A stretch of 64,000 nt of DNA, from NCBI RefSeq assembly GCF_006542335.1, contig NZ_CP032485.1, positions 1,560,501-1,624,500 of the forward strand, given 5' to 3'. Positions 35,138-43,055 of this stretch are shown here, in pieces. Origin of the DNA: Neokomagataea tanensis (lineage in GTDB: Bacteria; Pseudomonadota; Alphaproteobacteria; Acetobacterales; Acetobacteraceae). Numbering within the stretch: position 1 is the first letter of the stretch; each line of letters starts with the position of its first letter. Below the pieces are notes generated by a model. That model saw nothing but the letters and a program-made list of their open reading frames with translations. It searched no databases and was not told where the DNA came from. The position numbers and the translations under genes are program-made.

Positions 35138-36541
35138 ATGGATGATTTACCGTGGTTAACGCTCAATTTTGCATCTGACATCACATTAGAGCAGCAAATT
35201 CACGATGCTCTGCGCGGCGGCATTTTGGCGGGTAAGTTGAGGGCAGGGGATGTGCTACCATCCACTCGTGCTTTGGCCGCGTCTTTCGGGGTTGCGCGCT
35301 CGACGGTCATACGCAGTTACGACCGTCTGCGTGCGGCGGGTTATGTTGTGGGGCAATCTGGCTCAGCAACGCGTGTCGCTGATCTGCCGTCGTTGGATAC
35401 TGGTGGAGATGGTGAGGGCGATACCGCAGAGAACGCTCTCGTGCCGCAGTTGATGCATGGTTTGAAGGTCCGGCCGTTTGCTCCCGGCGTGCCTGACATA
35501 AGCAATTTTCCCAGTAAGGTGTGGGCACGTTACCTAGGAGCGCGAGCCAGAAATTTACGGCTGCATGACCTTGGTTATAGCGAAGCAAATGGGATTTATG
35601 CGCTGCGCTCAGCAATTATTGAGCATGTTACGCGCTCCCGCGCTGTGCATGCAGATGCAGAGCGCGTAATCATTATGCCCTCAGCAGCGGCAATCATCGA
35701 TTTTCTGGCAAGCTTGGTGCTGGGTGCACGGAAAGCAGTCTGGGTCGAGGAGCCCGGATACGTCAAAGCGCGTGAAATATTGCAGGCACGTGGAGCCGAA
35801 ATTATACCCGTGCCATGCGATGAGGAAGGAATTATCCTCCCAGACAGCGGGGTGGAAGAGCCTGCTTTGATTTACGTTACCCCGTCACATCAATACCCGA
35901 CAGGTGTGACGATGAGCTTGCCGCGGCGCCTTCAACTGCTTGAGGCTGCGAAGCGTTTCGATGCTGTGATTATCGAGGATGATTACGATAGCGAATTCCA
36001 TTATTCGGGCCGCCCTGTCGCATCGTTACAAGGGATCGATCAACATATGCGCGTGGCGTATGTGGGGACTTTTTCCAAGACATTGGCGCCGGGCGTACGC
36101 GTCGCTTACGCTATTCTACCGCCGTGGATTATGGAGCGTGCCTCAGCAGCAATTCATCGGGGTGGCGGGGCTGTGCCGATTCACGTTCAGGCGGCTTTGG
36201 CGGATTTCATACGTGACGGACATTTTCGCGCACATGTCAGGCGCATGAAGGCTCTATACGAAGTCCGAATGAAGGCTGCGCGCGAGGTAATGTCAGCTTA
36301 TTTTGATGTGGGGGCAGGAGGTGGTGGATTACAATTTGCTGCGTATTGCCGTGACCAAAGGATCGATGAGAAGGATTTGGTAGCGTTTTTGAATGCTCGC
36401 AACATTGCCGTCAGGGCGTTATCAAACTTCTACATAGGTGAAGATAGGCATGGTCTCGTTGTTGGAATCGCTAATATTGGTCAGAAAGAGTTACAAAAAT
36501 TTATAAAAGAAATGAAAGATTTATACTCCGATAAAATATAG
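35138..36541 (+). CDS. MocR-type (GntR/aminotransferase) transcriptional regulator
   Basis: This is a 467-residue fusion of an N-terminal GntR winged helix-turn-helix (about 12-75, 'LRAGDVLPSTRALAASFGVARSTVIRSYDRL') to an aminotransferase-like PLP domain. In the PLP domain, 'YVTPSHQYPTGVTMSLPRR', 'IIEDDYDSEFHY' and the PLP-Lys region 'VAYVGTFSKTLAPGVRVAY' are visible. MocR regulators such as PdxR and GabR sense PLP or an amino acid. The divergent flavin-fold gene is the obvious target. A weak ribosome context precedes the ATG. Confidence 0.92.
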   Translation: MDDLPWLTLNFASDITLEQQIHDALRGGILAGKLRAGDVLPSTRALAASFGVARSTVIRSYDRLRAAGYVVGQSGSATRVADLPSLDTGGDGEGDTAENALVPQLMHGLKVRPFAPGVPDISNFPSKVWARYLGARARNLRLHDLGYSEANGIYALRSAIIEHVTRSRAVHADAERVIIMPSAAAIIDFLASLVLGARKAVWVEEPGYVKAREILQARGAEIIPVPCDEEGIILPDSGVEEPALIYVTPSHQYPTGVTMSLPRRLQLLEAAKRFDAVIIEDDYDSEFHYSGRPVASLQGIDQHMRVAYVGTFSKTLAPGVRVAYAILPPWIMERASAAIHRGGGAVPIHVQAALADFIRDGHFRAHVRRMKALYEVRMKAAREVMSAYFDVGAGGGGLQFAAYCRDQRIDEKDLVAFLNARNIAVRALSNFYIGEDRHGLVVGIANIGQKELQKFIKEMKDLYSDKI

Positions 36542-36583
36542 CTTATTTATATATATTTCTAATATAAAAGGATAAATTCTAGA

Positions 36584-37510
36584 ATGTTAAAGAGATATTT
36601 ATCTGCGCTTTGTATTATTCCATTAGTGTGGGCTGGCGGGGCGTCTAAGGCTTGGGCGTCAGCTGGTGAAGCGCGTTTTAAAATTGAGGAAGTTGCGGGC
36701 CATCGCCCCATTGCTGTCGCGGTGATGAACGGTGTTCCACTCAAAATGATGGTGCACTCAAACGCGGCTTTGTTCTTGCAGGTTGGCCATGGATTAGCTT
36801 CGCGCATCGGTGTTGAAAATATGCACCATCATGGGCAGTACGGGATAGCGGCTGTTGGGCGTTTGAGTAATCTCGGGCGTGATGAAGGAACGATAAAATC
36901 GCTGAAGGTTGGGAGTTCTAATATGGAAAATGTACCCGCTTCAGTTTTTGAAACACCAACGGCAGCGACTTACGGAATGCTTGGCCTTGGCTGGATCAAC
37001 CGTTCTCGCCTCGTGATTGATTATCGGAATAACAAGCTTTTTATAGAGCCAACTCCTCAAACTATAACCACTTTGAAGCAAGAGCTCGTCAAAGAAGGTT
37101 ATGCAGCTATACCTATGCAGGAGACGCTGGGTAAACCTTTCACGGTTGACGTCACGATTGGTGAGGCGACGCGGGCGATGGTTGTAAGTACCGTTGCTGA
37201 ATTGATCATAGACAGCGCTTTTGCAGAGGCCGCGCATGTAGGGGCTGGCGATAAAGTGGGTACTTTTGGCGGCCCTAAAGGCGCAACAGGTGGCGTTTAT
37301 TCTACGGCAGCTCCGGTAGAATTACGTATTGGTAGTTGGCGCTCCGGCCCAACAGCTAATGGAACACTTGAGGATACGTATACGTATAGCGGAGAGACGC
37401 GGCCTGTAGACCCAAGGCAGGCTCTTGGTGGGGCGCTCGGTGGGGACTTTATGATTAAGCATCGTGCCGTCATCGATTTTGGTAATGATCTTTTATACCT
37501 GAAAAAATAA
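36584..37510 (+). CDS. Secreted protein with an aspartyl-protease-like fold but no catalytic Asp
   Basis: The 308-residue product has a signal peptide (about 1-25, ending 'SKAWA-SA'). Two related halves resemble the retropepsin-like family seen in Proteobacteria: 'YGMLGLGWINRSRLVIDYRNNKLFIEP' in the first and 'GALGGDFMIKHRAVIDFGNDLLYLKK' at the end. In that family the catalytic D(T/S)G motif lies where this protein has 'MMVHSNAALF', so the Asp is missing. I infer a catalytically dead, perhaps binding, homologue. It follows the MocR gene after 42 bases on the same strand and may be co-transcribed. Confidence 0.6.
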   Translation: MLKRYLSALCIIPLVWAGGASKAWASAGEARFKIEEVAGHRPIAVAVMNGVPLKMMVHSNAALFLQVGHGLASRIGVENMHHHGQYGIAAVGRLSNLGRDEGTIKSLKVGSSNMENVPASVFETPTAATYGMLGLGWINRSRLVIDYRNNKLFIEPTPQTITTLKQELVKEGYAAIPMQETLGKPFTVDVTIGEATRAMVVSTVAELIIDSAFAEAAHVGAGDKVGTFGGPKGATGGVYSTAAPVELRIGSWRSGPTANGTLEDTYTYSGETRPVDPRQALGGALGGDFMIKHRAVIDFGNDLLYLKK

Positions 37511-37547
37511 TATTCAGTCCGCGTGTGAACAATTGGGGTGAGAGGGC

Positions 37548-38117
37548 CTAGCGGGTGAGGCGCTCTCGCTGTTGGTCTATTGCACGTTGGAAAATTGAAG
37601 TGTCGCCGAGTGCTCGGGAGAGAATAATAGCGCCTTGAATGTTTAGGATGGTTTCCTCTGCCAAAAGCTGGGCAATAGAGGGGGGATGGCCGTTTTCTCG
37701 CAAGGTAAAGGCTAATACGTCGATCCAGCGTGAGAAAAAATGGGTGATAGCCTGCGCGAAAGGGTCATGCCTTTTACTGATTGCCAGCATTCCCATCAGG
37801 CATATTCGCTGCCCGGCGTGGAAATAACGCGCGACAGCCTCCAGCATACAGATAATAGCTTCGTAGTGGTTTTTAGATGTTGAGAGTGGTGTATAGAGAT
37901 GGGTTTCAAACCAAGCCTCAATGTCCGCTAAAACACTGGACATCATCTCGGCTTTGCCGCCGGGGAAAAGGTTATATAGGCTGCCTTTACCCAAGCCGGT
38001 AGCATGGGTAATCACGCTCAGACTGGCGCCTTCGTAACCGTATTCACGAAAAACTTCCGCAAGTTGAGAGAGTATTTCTCTACGGTCGGCATTTGCCTTC
38101 ATGTTAGGCTTTGGCAT
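37548..38117 (-). CDS. TetR-family transcriptional regulator
   Basis: The product is 189 residues from the ATG at 38117. It has an N-terminal helix-turn-helix ('ILSQLAEVFREYGYEGASLSVITHATGLGKGSLYNLFPGGKAEMM', about 10-55) and a C-terminal ligand-binding helical domain. A longer frame would extend upstream into the DUF1348 gene, but the ATG two bases past that stop fits an operon. A large perfect palindrome before the DUF1348 gene is its probable operator. The ligand is unknown. Confidence 0.87.
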   Translation of the reverse strand: MPKPNMKANADRREILSQLAEVFREYGYEGASLSVITHATGLGKGSLYNLFPGGKAEMMSSVLADIEAWFETHLYTPLSTSKNHYEAIICMLEAVARYFHAGQRICLMGMLAISKRHDPFAQAITHFFSRWIDVLAFTLRENGHPPSIAQLLAEETILNIQGAIILSRALGDTSIFQRAIDQQRERLTR

Positions 38118-38119
38118 GT

Positions 38120-38584
38120 TTAAAGGCCTAAATCGCTCAGGCCCGGATGCCCATCGGGACGCCTCCCAAGAGGCCAATGAAATTTGCGTTCCTGCTCTGT
38201 AATTGAAATATCGTTGATGGATGCGTGGCGCACCTGCATTAGGCCGTCTTCATCGAATTCCCAATTTTCATTGCCGTGTGAGCGGTACCATTGGCCATCC
38301 GCGTGGCGCCACTCATACGCAAAGCGTACAGCGATGCGGTTATTTGCGTGGGCCCAGACTTCTTTTATGAGGCGGTATTCGTTTTCACGTGCCCATTTTT
38401 GTTCAAGGAAACGCACGATCTCCACGTGTCCGGTGAGGAAGGTATCGCGGTTCCTCCATCGGCTATCGGATGAATATGCTCGCGATACCGTGGCCGGATC
38501 ACGACTATTCCACGCGTCTTCAGCGAGGCGTGCTTTGAGGGCGGCGGTTTCTGCTGTGAAGGGGGGCTGTGGTGGGCGTGGCAT
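38120..38584 (-). CDS. DUF1348/NTF2-like protein
   Basis: This is a 154-residue cone-shaped NTF2-like fold protein of the DUF1348 type ('[45 protein letters not shown]', '[23 protein letters not shown]'). The catalytic or binding role of this family is not known. It is the first gene of an operon with the TetR regulator and lies 12 bases from the palindromic operator. Induction by a toxic small molecule is a reasonable guess, not shown by sequence. Confidence 0.85.
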   Translation of the reverse strand: MPRPPQPPFTAETAALKARLAEDAWNSRDPATVSRAYSSDSRWRNRDTFLTGHVEIVRFLEQKWARENEYRLIKEVWAHANNRIAVRFAYEWRHADGQWYRSHGNENWEFDEDGLMQVRHASINDISITEQERKFHWPLGRRPDGHPGLSDLGL

Positions 38585-38596
38585 GATGCGGTGTTC

Positions 38597-38632
38597 CGAG
38601 ATATTTTGTACCGATCAGTACAAAATATCTCG
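38597..38632 (-). promoter_or_regulatory. Near-perfect palindromic operator for the TetR/DUF1348 operon
   Basis: CGAGATATTTTGTAC (38597-38611) and GTACAAAATATCTCG (38618-38632) are exact inverted repeats of 15 bases with a six-base spacer. It ends 12 bases before the DUF1348 ATG, so a bound TetR dimer or pair would block transcription or initiation. Binding by the encoded TetR is inferred. Confidence 0.75.
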
Positions 38633-38667
38633 ATGATGCTTCGAAGTCTACGAGTATTCGGAATGTC

Positions 38668-39924
38668 TTAGCCCGGTTCGGCGGTGGGGTAGAGATTACG
38701 AGCAACGCGCTCCATCGTGAGGCCTTGGACAATGATGCTAAACACCACGACGCCATAGCAAAGTGGCAGTAGTGAGTCGCGCATAGGGCCGGGTGGCAAA
38801 CCTAGTGCAAGAGCTACAGAAATGCCGCCGCGTAATCCGCCCCATGTTAGAAGCTTGAGAGAGCGCCCTTTATCCCAGTTGGTAATGTAGTTTGGTAATG
38901 TTGCTAGCAGGACGCTAGCACCACGTGAAATAAGTGAGAGTGGAATAACGAGGAGAAGGCTCAGGAAGATTCCTGAATGGACTTTTACTTCAATAATTTC
39001 CAAGCCGACCATCATGAACAATAAGATGTTCAGAATTTCGTCCAAGAGCATCCAGGTGGACTCCAGTTCGGCGCGATGTTCAGGTGGTAGGGACTGACGT
39101 CCAAAGCGTGTGCCAAAAGTCAGGCCCCCGGTAACAGCGGCAATGGCGCTCGAGAACTCCAGAGAGTTTGCAATGCTGAAGCTGCCTGTTGCTAGGGCGA
39201 GGGATGTGAGGAGATGAATGTGTGGGTCGTCTGTTTTGCGTATGCAGAAGAGAGCAATGGTCCCGCAAATTATGCCAGTTACTATGCCGCCGATGGCCTC
39301 GTGAAGAAAAGTAAAACCAATGTGGGACGCCGACAGGACGTCGCTATTGCCGGTGGCTAAAGTGAGCACCACCGTGAAAAGAACGACTGCCACGCCGTCA
39401 TTAAAAAGGCTTTCTCCGGCAAAGAGCGCTTGCAGATCGCCCGGCAGTCCAAGCCGTTTTAGCATTCCAATGACTGATACGGGGTCTGTAGGGGCTAGAA
39501 TTGCGCCTAAAAGAATACACCACAAAAAGGGTAGGTGCTCACCTGTTAATGGCAGCAGTGCCCATACTGCACTGGCCAGGACAAGTACGGATAAGGTTGT
39601 GCCGAGTACTGATAAGGCTGTGATTGATAGCAGGCGAGCCTTAAAATCTGCCATGTTCACCTGCATGGCTCCGGCAAAAAGCAGCAGGGATAGCATGCCA
39701 TTGAGCAGTGTTTGAGGCAGGTTTAACGCGCCCAGTACGGTTCGGGGTAGGGCTTGCAGGCTGTAAGCCGGAATAAGTGGATCCAAGAGCATCAGGGCAA
39801 TAGAACTGATAAGTGAGAGTACCAGCACGCCAATAGTCGGGGGCAATCGTAGCGTGTTGTGATTAAGAAGGCTGAAGAATGCTGCAATCGTAAATAAAAT
39901 GGCCAGAAGGCTGATCGTATCCAT
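38668..39924 (-). CDS. CPA1-type cation/proton antiporter
   Basis: This is an inner-membrane Na+(K+)/H+ antiporter of the CPA1 NhaP type. The 418-residue protein has about 12 spans, the ion-site motif 'LAPTDPVSVIG' and 'ESLFNDGVAVVLFTVV' with the paired acidic residues. A membrane segment lies at the C-terminus, without a long cytoplasmic domain. It lies 22 bases behind the CLC gene and so is probably co-transcribed from the fluoride-riboswitch promoter. Export of the sodium or protons that enter with fluoride exchange is a possible job, an inference. Confidence 0.88.
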   Translation of the reverse strand: MDTISLLAILFTIAAFFSLLNHNTLRLPPTIGVLVLSLISSIALMLLDPLIPAYSLQALPRTVLGALNLPQTLLNGMLSLLLFAGAMQVNMADFKARLLSITALSVLGTTLSVLVLASAVWALLPLTGEHLPFLWCILLGAILAPTDPVSVIGMLKRLGLPGDLQALFAGESLFNDGVAVVLFTVVLTLATGNSDVLSASHIGFTFLHEAIGGIVTGIICGTIALFCIRKTDDPHIHLLTSLALATGSFSIANSLEFSSAIAAVTGGLTFGTRFGRQSLPPEHRAELESTWMLLDEILNILLFMMVGLEIIEVKVHSGIFLSLLLVIPLSLISRGASVLLATLPNYITNWDKGRSLKLLTWGGLRGGISVALALGLPPGPMRDSLLPLCYGVVVFSIIVQGLTMERVARNLYPTAEPG

Positions 39925-39946
39925 GTGATGCTCTTTTGGTCTGGCC

Positions 39947-41281
39947 TTATTTTACAGGCCGAATGCTGCGAAGTGTATCGTTCAGCGTGGTCGTAAGGCG
40001 ATCATGCTTGGGAGTAGCGATACGTTGAGAAAGATAAATGCCGTGGTGGCCCGAACAGGTATAGGCAACCCAGCAAGCAATTGTGATGGGAACAGCGTTC
40101 GCTGCACCAAAGAGTTCAATACCCATTAATGTGCAGGCAATGGGTGTATTGGCGGCTGCGGCGAAAACTGCGACGAAACCTAGGCCCGCAAACAAATCTG
40201 TGGGTGCGTTAAGCAGGCCTGCAAGAGCATGTCCTAGAGCTGCACCAATGAAGAAGAGGGGCGTAACTTCGCCGCCTTTAAAGCCGGTGCTCAGCGTAAC
40301 CACTGTAAACAGAAGCTTTAATGCCCAACTCCAGTAATCAGTGCTTGGGGCGAAGAAGCCAGAGATTGTAGGGTCCCCGGGAATGGCGGACCAAACACCC
40401 AAGCCGAGATAGGCTCGTGTCTGGAATATCCAGACAAGCGCGATGACGGCGCAGCCCCCAATAGCGGCACGAAGCGGGCTGAAAGGAACAAGGCGCTTCA
40501 TCAAGGCGCCAAATTTGTGGTTTGCCTCAGCAAAAATTAGAGCGACGAGGCCAAAAGCGACCCCCGACAGGGCTGCCTTGGCAAGAAGCAATGGGTGCTG
40601 GAACAGCGGTGCTGAAGCGGGGGGCACATAGCTGATGTGGTAAAGGGTATGGTGCGCCCCTAAGCTGTGGCACGTCCAGTCTGCGATGAGGGACGCCAAG
40701 AGGCATGGGAGCAGACCTGCATAATCGAGGCGGCCTACGGCCAAGACTTCTAGTGCAAAAATTGCACCGGCGAGGGGGGTGCCAAAGACTGCTCCAAAGC
40801 CCGCTGCGACACCAGCCATGAGCAGCAAGCGGGTTTGCGCGTTTGAGAGGTGCAGGTATTTACCAGCTGTGCTTGCGAGGCTTCCTCCCAGCTGCACGGC
40901 GGTTCCTTCGCGCCCGGCAGAGCCGCCGAAAAGATGCGTGATGATTGTGCCAAAGAAAACGAGAGGAGCCATGCGTAGCGGCACACCCGCAGATGGCGTA
41001 TGGATTTCATCGACTATAAGATTATTACCTGCGTCAGACGTACCGCCGAAACGCGCATAAATCCATGCGACAGCAGCGCCTCCGACAGGCAGTAGGTAGA
41101 GGATGTTTGGGTAATGAAAGCGGCTTTGCGTCGCCCAATCAAGAAGCCACAGAAACACGGCGCATAGCGCACCAATGGCAGCGGATAAAGGCACTAAAAG
41201 CAAAAGCCAAGTCGAGAGACTACGACCCACAGTGCCGATGTTTTTCAGGTTTTGCGAAAAATTGCCGTGCAATTCAGACAT
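39947..41281 (-). CDS. CLC-family antiporter, likely fluoride/proton (CLC-F, EriC-F type)
   Basis: This is a 444-residue CLC channel/antiporter. The chloride-type selectivity motif GSGIP is replaced by 'GNNLI' (residues 85-89). The GKEGP/GREGP motif is 'GREGTAVQ' (123-130), so Glu125 is the external gate and a Thr follows. The third motif is 'GGEVTPLFFIGA'. From memory these are the substitutions reported for fluoride-selective CLC proteins, so fluoride export is the best call. A fluoride-type riboswitch precedes the gene, which supports it. A GGAGG ribosome site precedes the ATG by five bases. It is followed by the CPA1 gene. Confidence 0.87.
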   Translation of the reverse strand: MSELHGNFSQNLKNIGTVGRSLSTWLLLLVPLSAAIGALCAVFLWLLDWATQSRFHYPNILYLLPVGGAAVAWIYARFGGTSDAGNNLIVDEIHTPSAGVPLRMAPLVFFGTIITHLFGGSAGREGTAVQLGGSLASTAGKYLHLSNAQTRLLLMAGVAAGFGAVFGTPLAGAIFALEVLAVGRLDYAGLLPCLLASLIADWTCHSLGAHHTLYHISYVPPASAPLFQHPLLLAKAALSGVAFGLVALIFAEANHKFGALMKRLVPFSPLRAAIGGCAVIALVWIFQTRAYLGLGVWSAIPGDPTISGFFAPSTDYWSWALKLLFTVVTLSTGFKGGEVTPLFFIGAALGHALAGLLNAPTDLFAGLGFVAVFAAAANTPIACTLMGIELFGAANAVPITIACWVAYTCSGHHGIYLSQRIATPKHDRLTTTLNDTLRSIRPVK

Positions 41282-41310
41282 GTTTCCTCCGTGCTGCTTT
41301 TATAGCGCTT

Positions 41311-41378
41311 GGTAGGAATCATCGTCCCTTGCGAGGGCAGTTCGGCCCAAAGGCCCGGCAGAAATCCATTACCGTTGG
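41311..41378 (-). ncRNA. Fluoride (crcB-type) riboswitch
   Basis: On the minus strand the leader has the crcB-motif order. CGGTA-ATG-GATTT is followed by TGCCG, which can form the five-base pseudoknot with CGGTA. A variable GC hairpin (GGGCC-TTT-GGGCC), AACTGCCCT-CGCA-AGGG and GATGATTCCTACC come next. These match the published fluoride aptamer layout, although one P1 pair (U-U) is imperfect. It ends about 30 bases before the CLC ATG. The aptamer's TTCCT could pair with AGGAA of the ribosome site, suggesting translational control when fluoride is absent, an inference. Confidence 0.85.
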
Positions 41379-41383
41379 AAACC

Positions 41384-41413
41384 ATGATCGCAAATCCGGG
41401 TGGGATTTGTCAA
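41384..41413 (-). promoter_or_regulatory. Candidate sigma-70-type promoter of the fluoride operon
   Basis: A perfect -35 TTGACA (41408-41413) and a weak -10 GATCAT (41384-41389) are 18 bases apart, just upstream of the riboswitch on the minus strand. Transcription would begin near the 5' end of the aptamer, as expected. Confidence 0.6.
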
Positions 41414-41450
41414 TTATTGTGGTTGTGCTGCGGAAAGATAAAACGCCTTT

Positions 41451-41481
41451 CCCTCATTACGGGGGTGCCCTGTAATGAGGG
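41451..41481 (-). terminator. Hairpin between the SPT gene and the fluoride operon, probable terminator
   Basis: CCCTCATTAC and GTAATGAGGG form a perfect 10-bp stem with an 11-base loop. It lies 16 bases past the restored stop of the SPT gene. Only a short T-rich tract (GGCGTTTT) follows on the minus strand, so its efficiency is unclear. Confidence 0.6.
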
Positions 41482-41496
41482 AGGTTGAAAGACTAA

Positions 41497-42695
41497 TCAG
41501 GCCATGGCCGCAAGTGTTTGTGCTACCTGTGCGAAAGCTTTAACGGCTTGGTCAATTTCTTCCGAACTGTGAGCTGCCATAACAGAACAGCGCAGAAGCG
41601 GGCGGTTATCCGGTGTCGCTGGGGCAGGGACAGGTTCACATACACGCCAGCTTCAAGCAGGGCGTTCCAGAAGGTTACGGCCTCTGGAATGGTCTCTAGC
41701 GTTACCGCGATAACGGGCGACACATGCTGGCTGATGGAGAGGCCAGTTGCTTTGAGGCCTGAATGTAGACGCTCTGCATTGTCGTACAATTTTTTGCGGC
41801 GCTCGGGCTGTTGCTCAACGGCATCTAGGGTCGCAATGGTTGCTGCGATGATTTCTGGTGGCAGAGAGGCGGTAAACATATAGGGGCGTGAGCAGAGGCG
41901 CATGAGGTCCACGCCGTCATGGTCACTGACACAATAGCCGCCAACAGTGCCGAGGGATTTGGAGAAAGTGCCGACAATGAAGTCGATCCCTTTTTCACAT
42001 CCTTGCACTTCGGCGACGCCGCGGCCTTTTTGGCCTAAGACACCGAAAGAATGTGCTTCGTCCACCATAAGGGCGACGCCGTGCTTTTCTTTGACGGCAA
42101 CAAACTCAGCGAGTGGGGCGACATTGCCCGTCATTGAGTAAATGCCTTCGACGACGATCAGCTTGGCGCCGGGGTGGTCTTTCACACGGTTCAGGCGTTT
42201 GTCGAGGTCTGCGGGGTCATTGTGGCGGAAGCGGATAACCTGCGCGCCAGAAAGTTTTGCGCCGTCGTAAATGCTCGCATGGCTGTCCGCGTCGAGGAAC
42301 AGGATGTCATCCTTGTTTACCAGCGCGGAGATTGTGCCCAGATTGGCTTGATACCCAGTGGAAAACACCATGGCATGCTTGCGCTCGAAGTATTCAGCCA
42401 AGCGTGCTTCCAGCTTGCGGTGTAAGCCAAAAGTACCATTTGCGATACGCGAGCCTGTCGTACCGACGCCCATGCTCCGAACGGTTTCTATGGCCGCTTC
42501 TGCCGCTGCTTCAGACTGGCTGAGGCCCATGTAGTTGTTGGTGCCAAAAAGCAGGGTCTCGCGGCCTTCGATGAGGCCGAGTGTCGCTGAGAGAGGGCGT
42601 TCAATGACCACTTCAAACGGGTTGCGGGGTGAGAGCGCGCTCAGCCCGTCATAAGCCGTTTTGAGGGCGGCGTGCTTGGCGAAAAGGTCGGTCAC
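41497..42695 (-). CDS. Serine palmitoyltransferase (SPT)-like, frameshifted near the C-terminus
   Basis: SPT condenses serine with an acyl thioester to give the sphingoid base precursor. This PLP enzyme has 'GTTGSRIANGTFGLHRKLE', 'VVEGIYSMTGNVAPL', 'VDEAHSFGVLGQKGRG' and the PLP Lys in 'GTFSKSLGTVGG' (Lys246). The as-sequenced frame stops at 41523 (390 residues) after an atypical basic tail from residue 359. Adding one C to the four-C run (plus strand 41621-41624) restores 'LPPATPDNRPLLRCSVMAAHSSEEIDQAVKAF', 399 residues ending at 41497. That tail is what related alpha-oxoamine synthases have. The neighbours (ACP, acyl-AMP ligase) identify it as SPT rather than KBL or BioF. Confidence 0.85.
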
Positions 42696-42697
42696 GC

Positions 42698-42943
42698 TTA
42701 GCCCTTCAGCCCATTTAGGCAGGTTGCCAGATCATCAATAGTGCGAATATCCGCAAGCTTGTCGAGCGGAACGGAAACGTCGAGCTCGTCTTCAATTTCC
42801 ATTACAAAGTTCATGACCGCCAGGCTGTCAAAAGCCAGATCTTCAACAATTTTGCTGCTGCCTGTGATGTCGCGGGGGACTTTAGGGTTAGCGAGCAGTT
42901 TTTCGATGATCATCTGGGAAATGCTGGATACGTTATCGGTCAT
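42698..42943 (-). CDS. Dedicated acyl carrier protein
   Basis: This is an 81-residue acyl carrier protein with the phosphopantetheine Ser in 'DLAFDSLAVMNFV' (DSL). It is acidic in helix II, as ACPs are. It lies two bases upstream of the SPT gene and downstream of the fatty acyl-AMP ligase. This matches sphingolipid clusters in Caulobacter and other Alphaproteobacteria, where a dedicated ACP delivers the acyl chain. The housekeeping ACP is expected elsewhere. Confidence 0.92.
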   Translation of the reverse strand: MTDNVSSISQMIIEKLLANPKVPRDITGSSKIVEDLAFDSLAVMNFVMEIEDELDVSVPLDKLADIRTIDDLATCLNGLKG

Positions 42944-43023
42944 GCTTTGTACTCTTAGAGCTTATGGGCAAAATTCAGTGTGTTATGCGGCAGGATACCC
43001 CGGGCCGTAAATCCCAAATGCGT

Positions 43024-43049
43024 ATGCCCCCGCTCTGTGGCGGGGGTAT
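43024..43049 (-). promoter_or_regulatory. GC-rich hairpin between the acyl-AMP ligase and ACP genes
   Basis: ATGCCCCCGC (43024-43033) pairs with GCGGGGGTAT (43040-43049). It lies in the 112-base gap of an otherwise tightly packed operon. No U-tract follows on the minus strand, so it could be an attenuator, a processing site or a weak terminator. Confidence 0.5.
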
Positions 43050-43055
43050 GGCATT

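Noticed and set aside
39947-41281. Chloride channel annotation for the CLC gene
   Set aside because: The GSGIP motif is missing and a fluoride-type riboswitch lies directly upstream.
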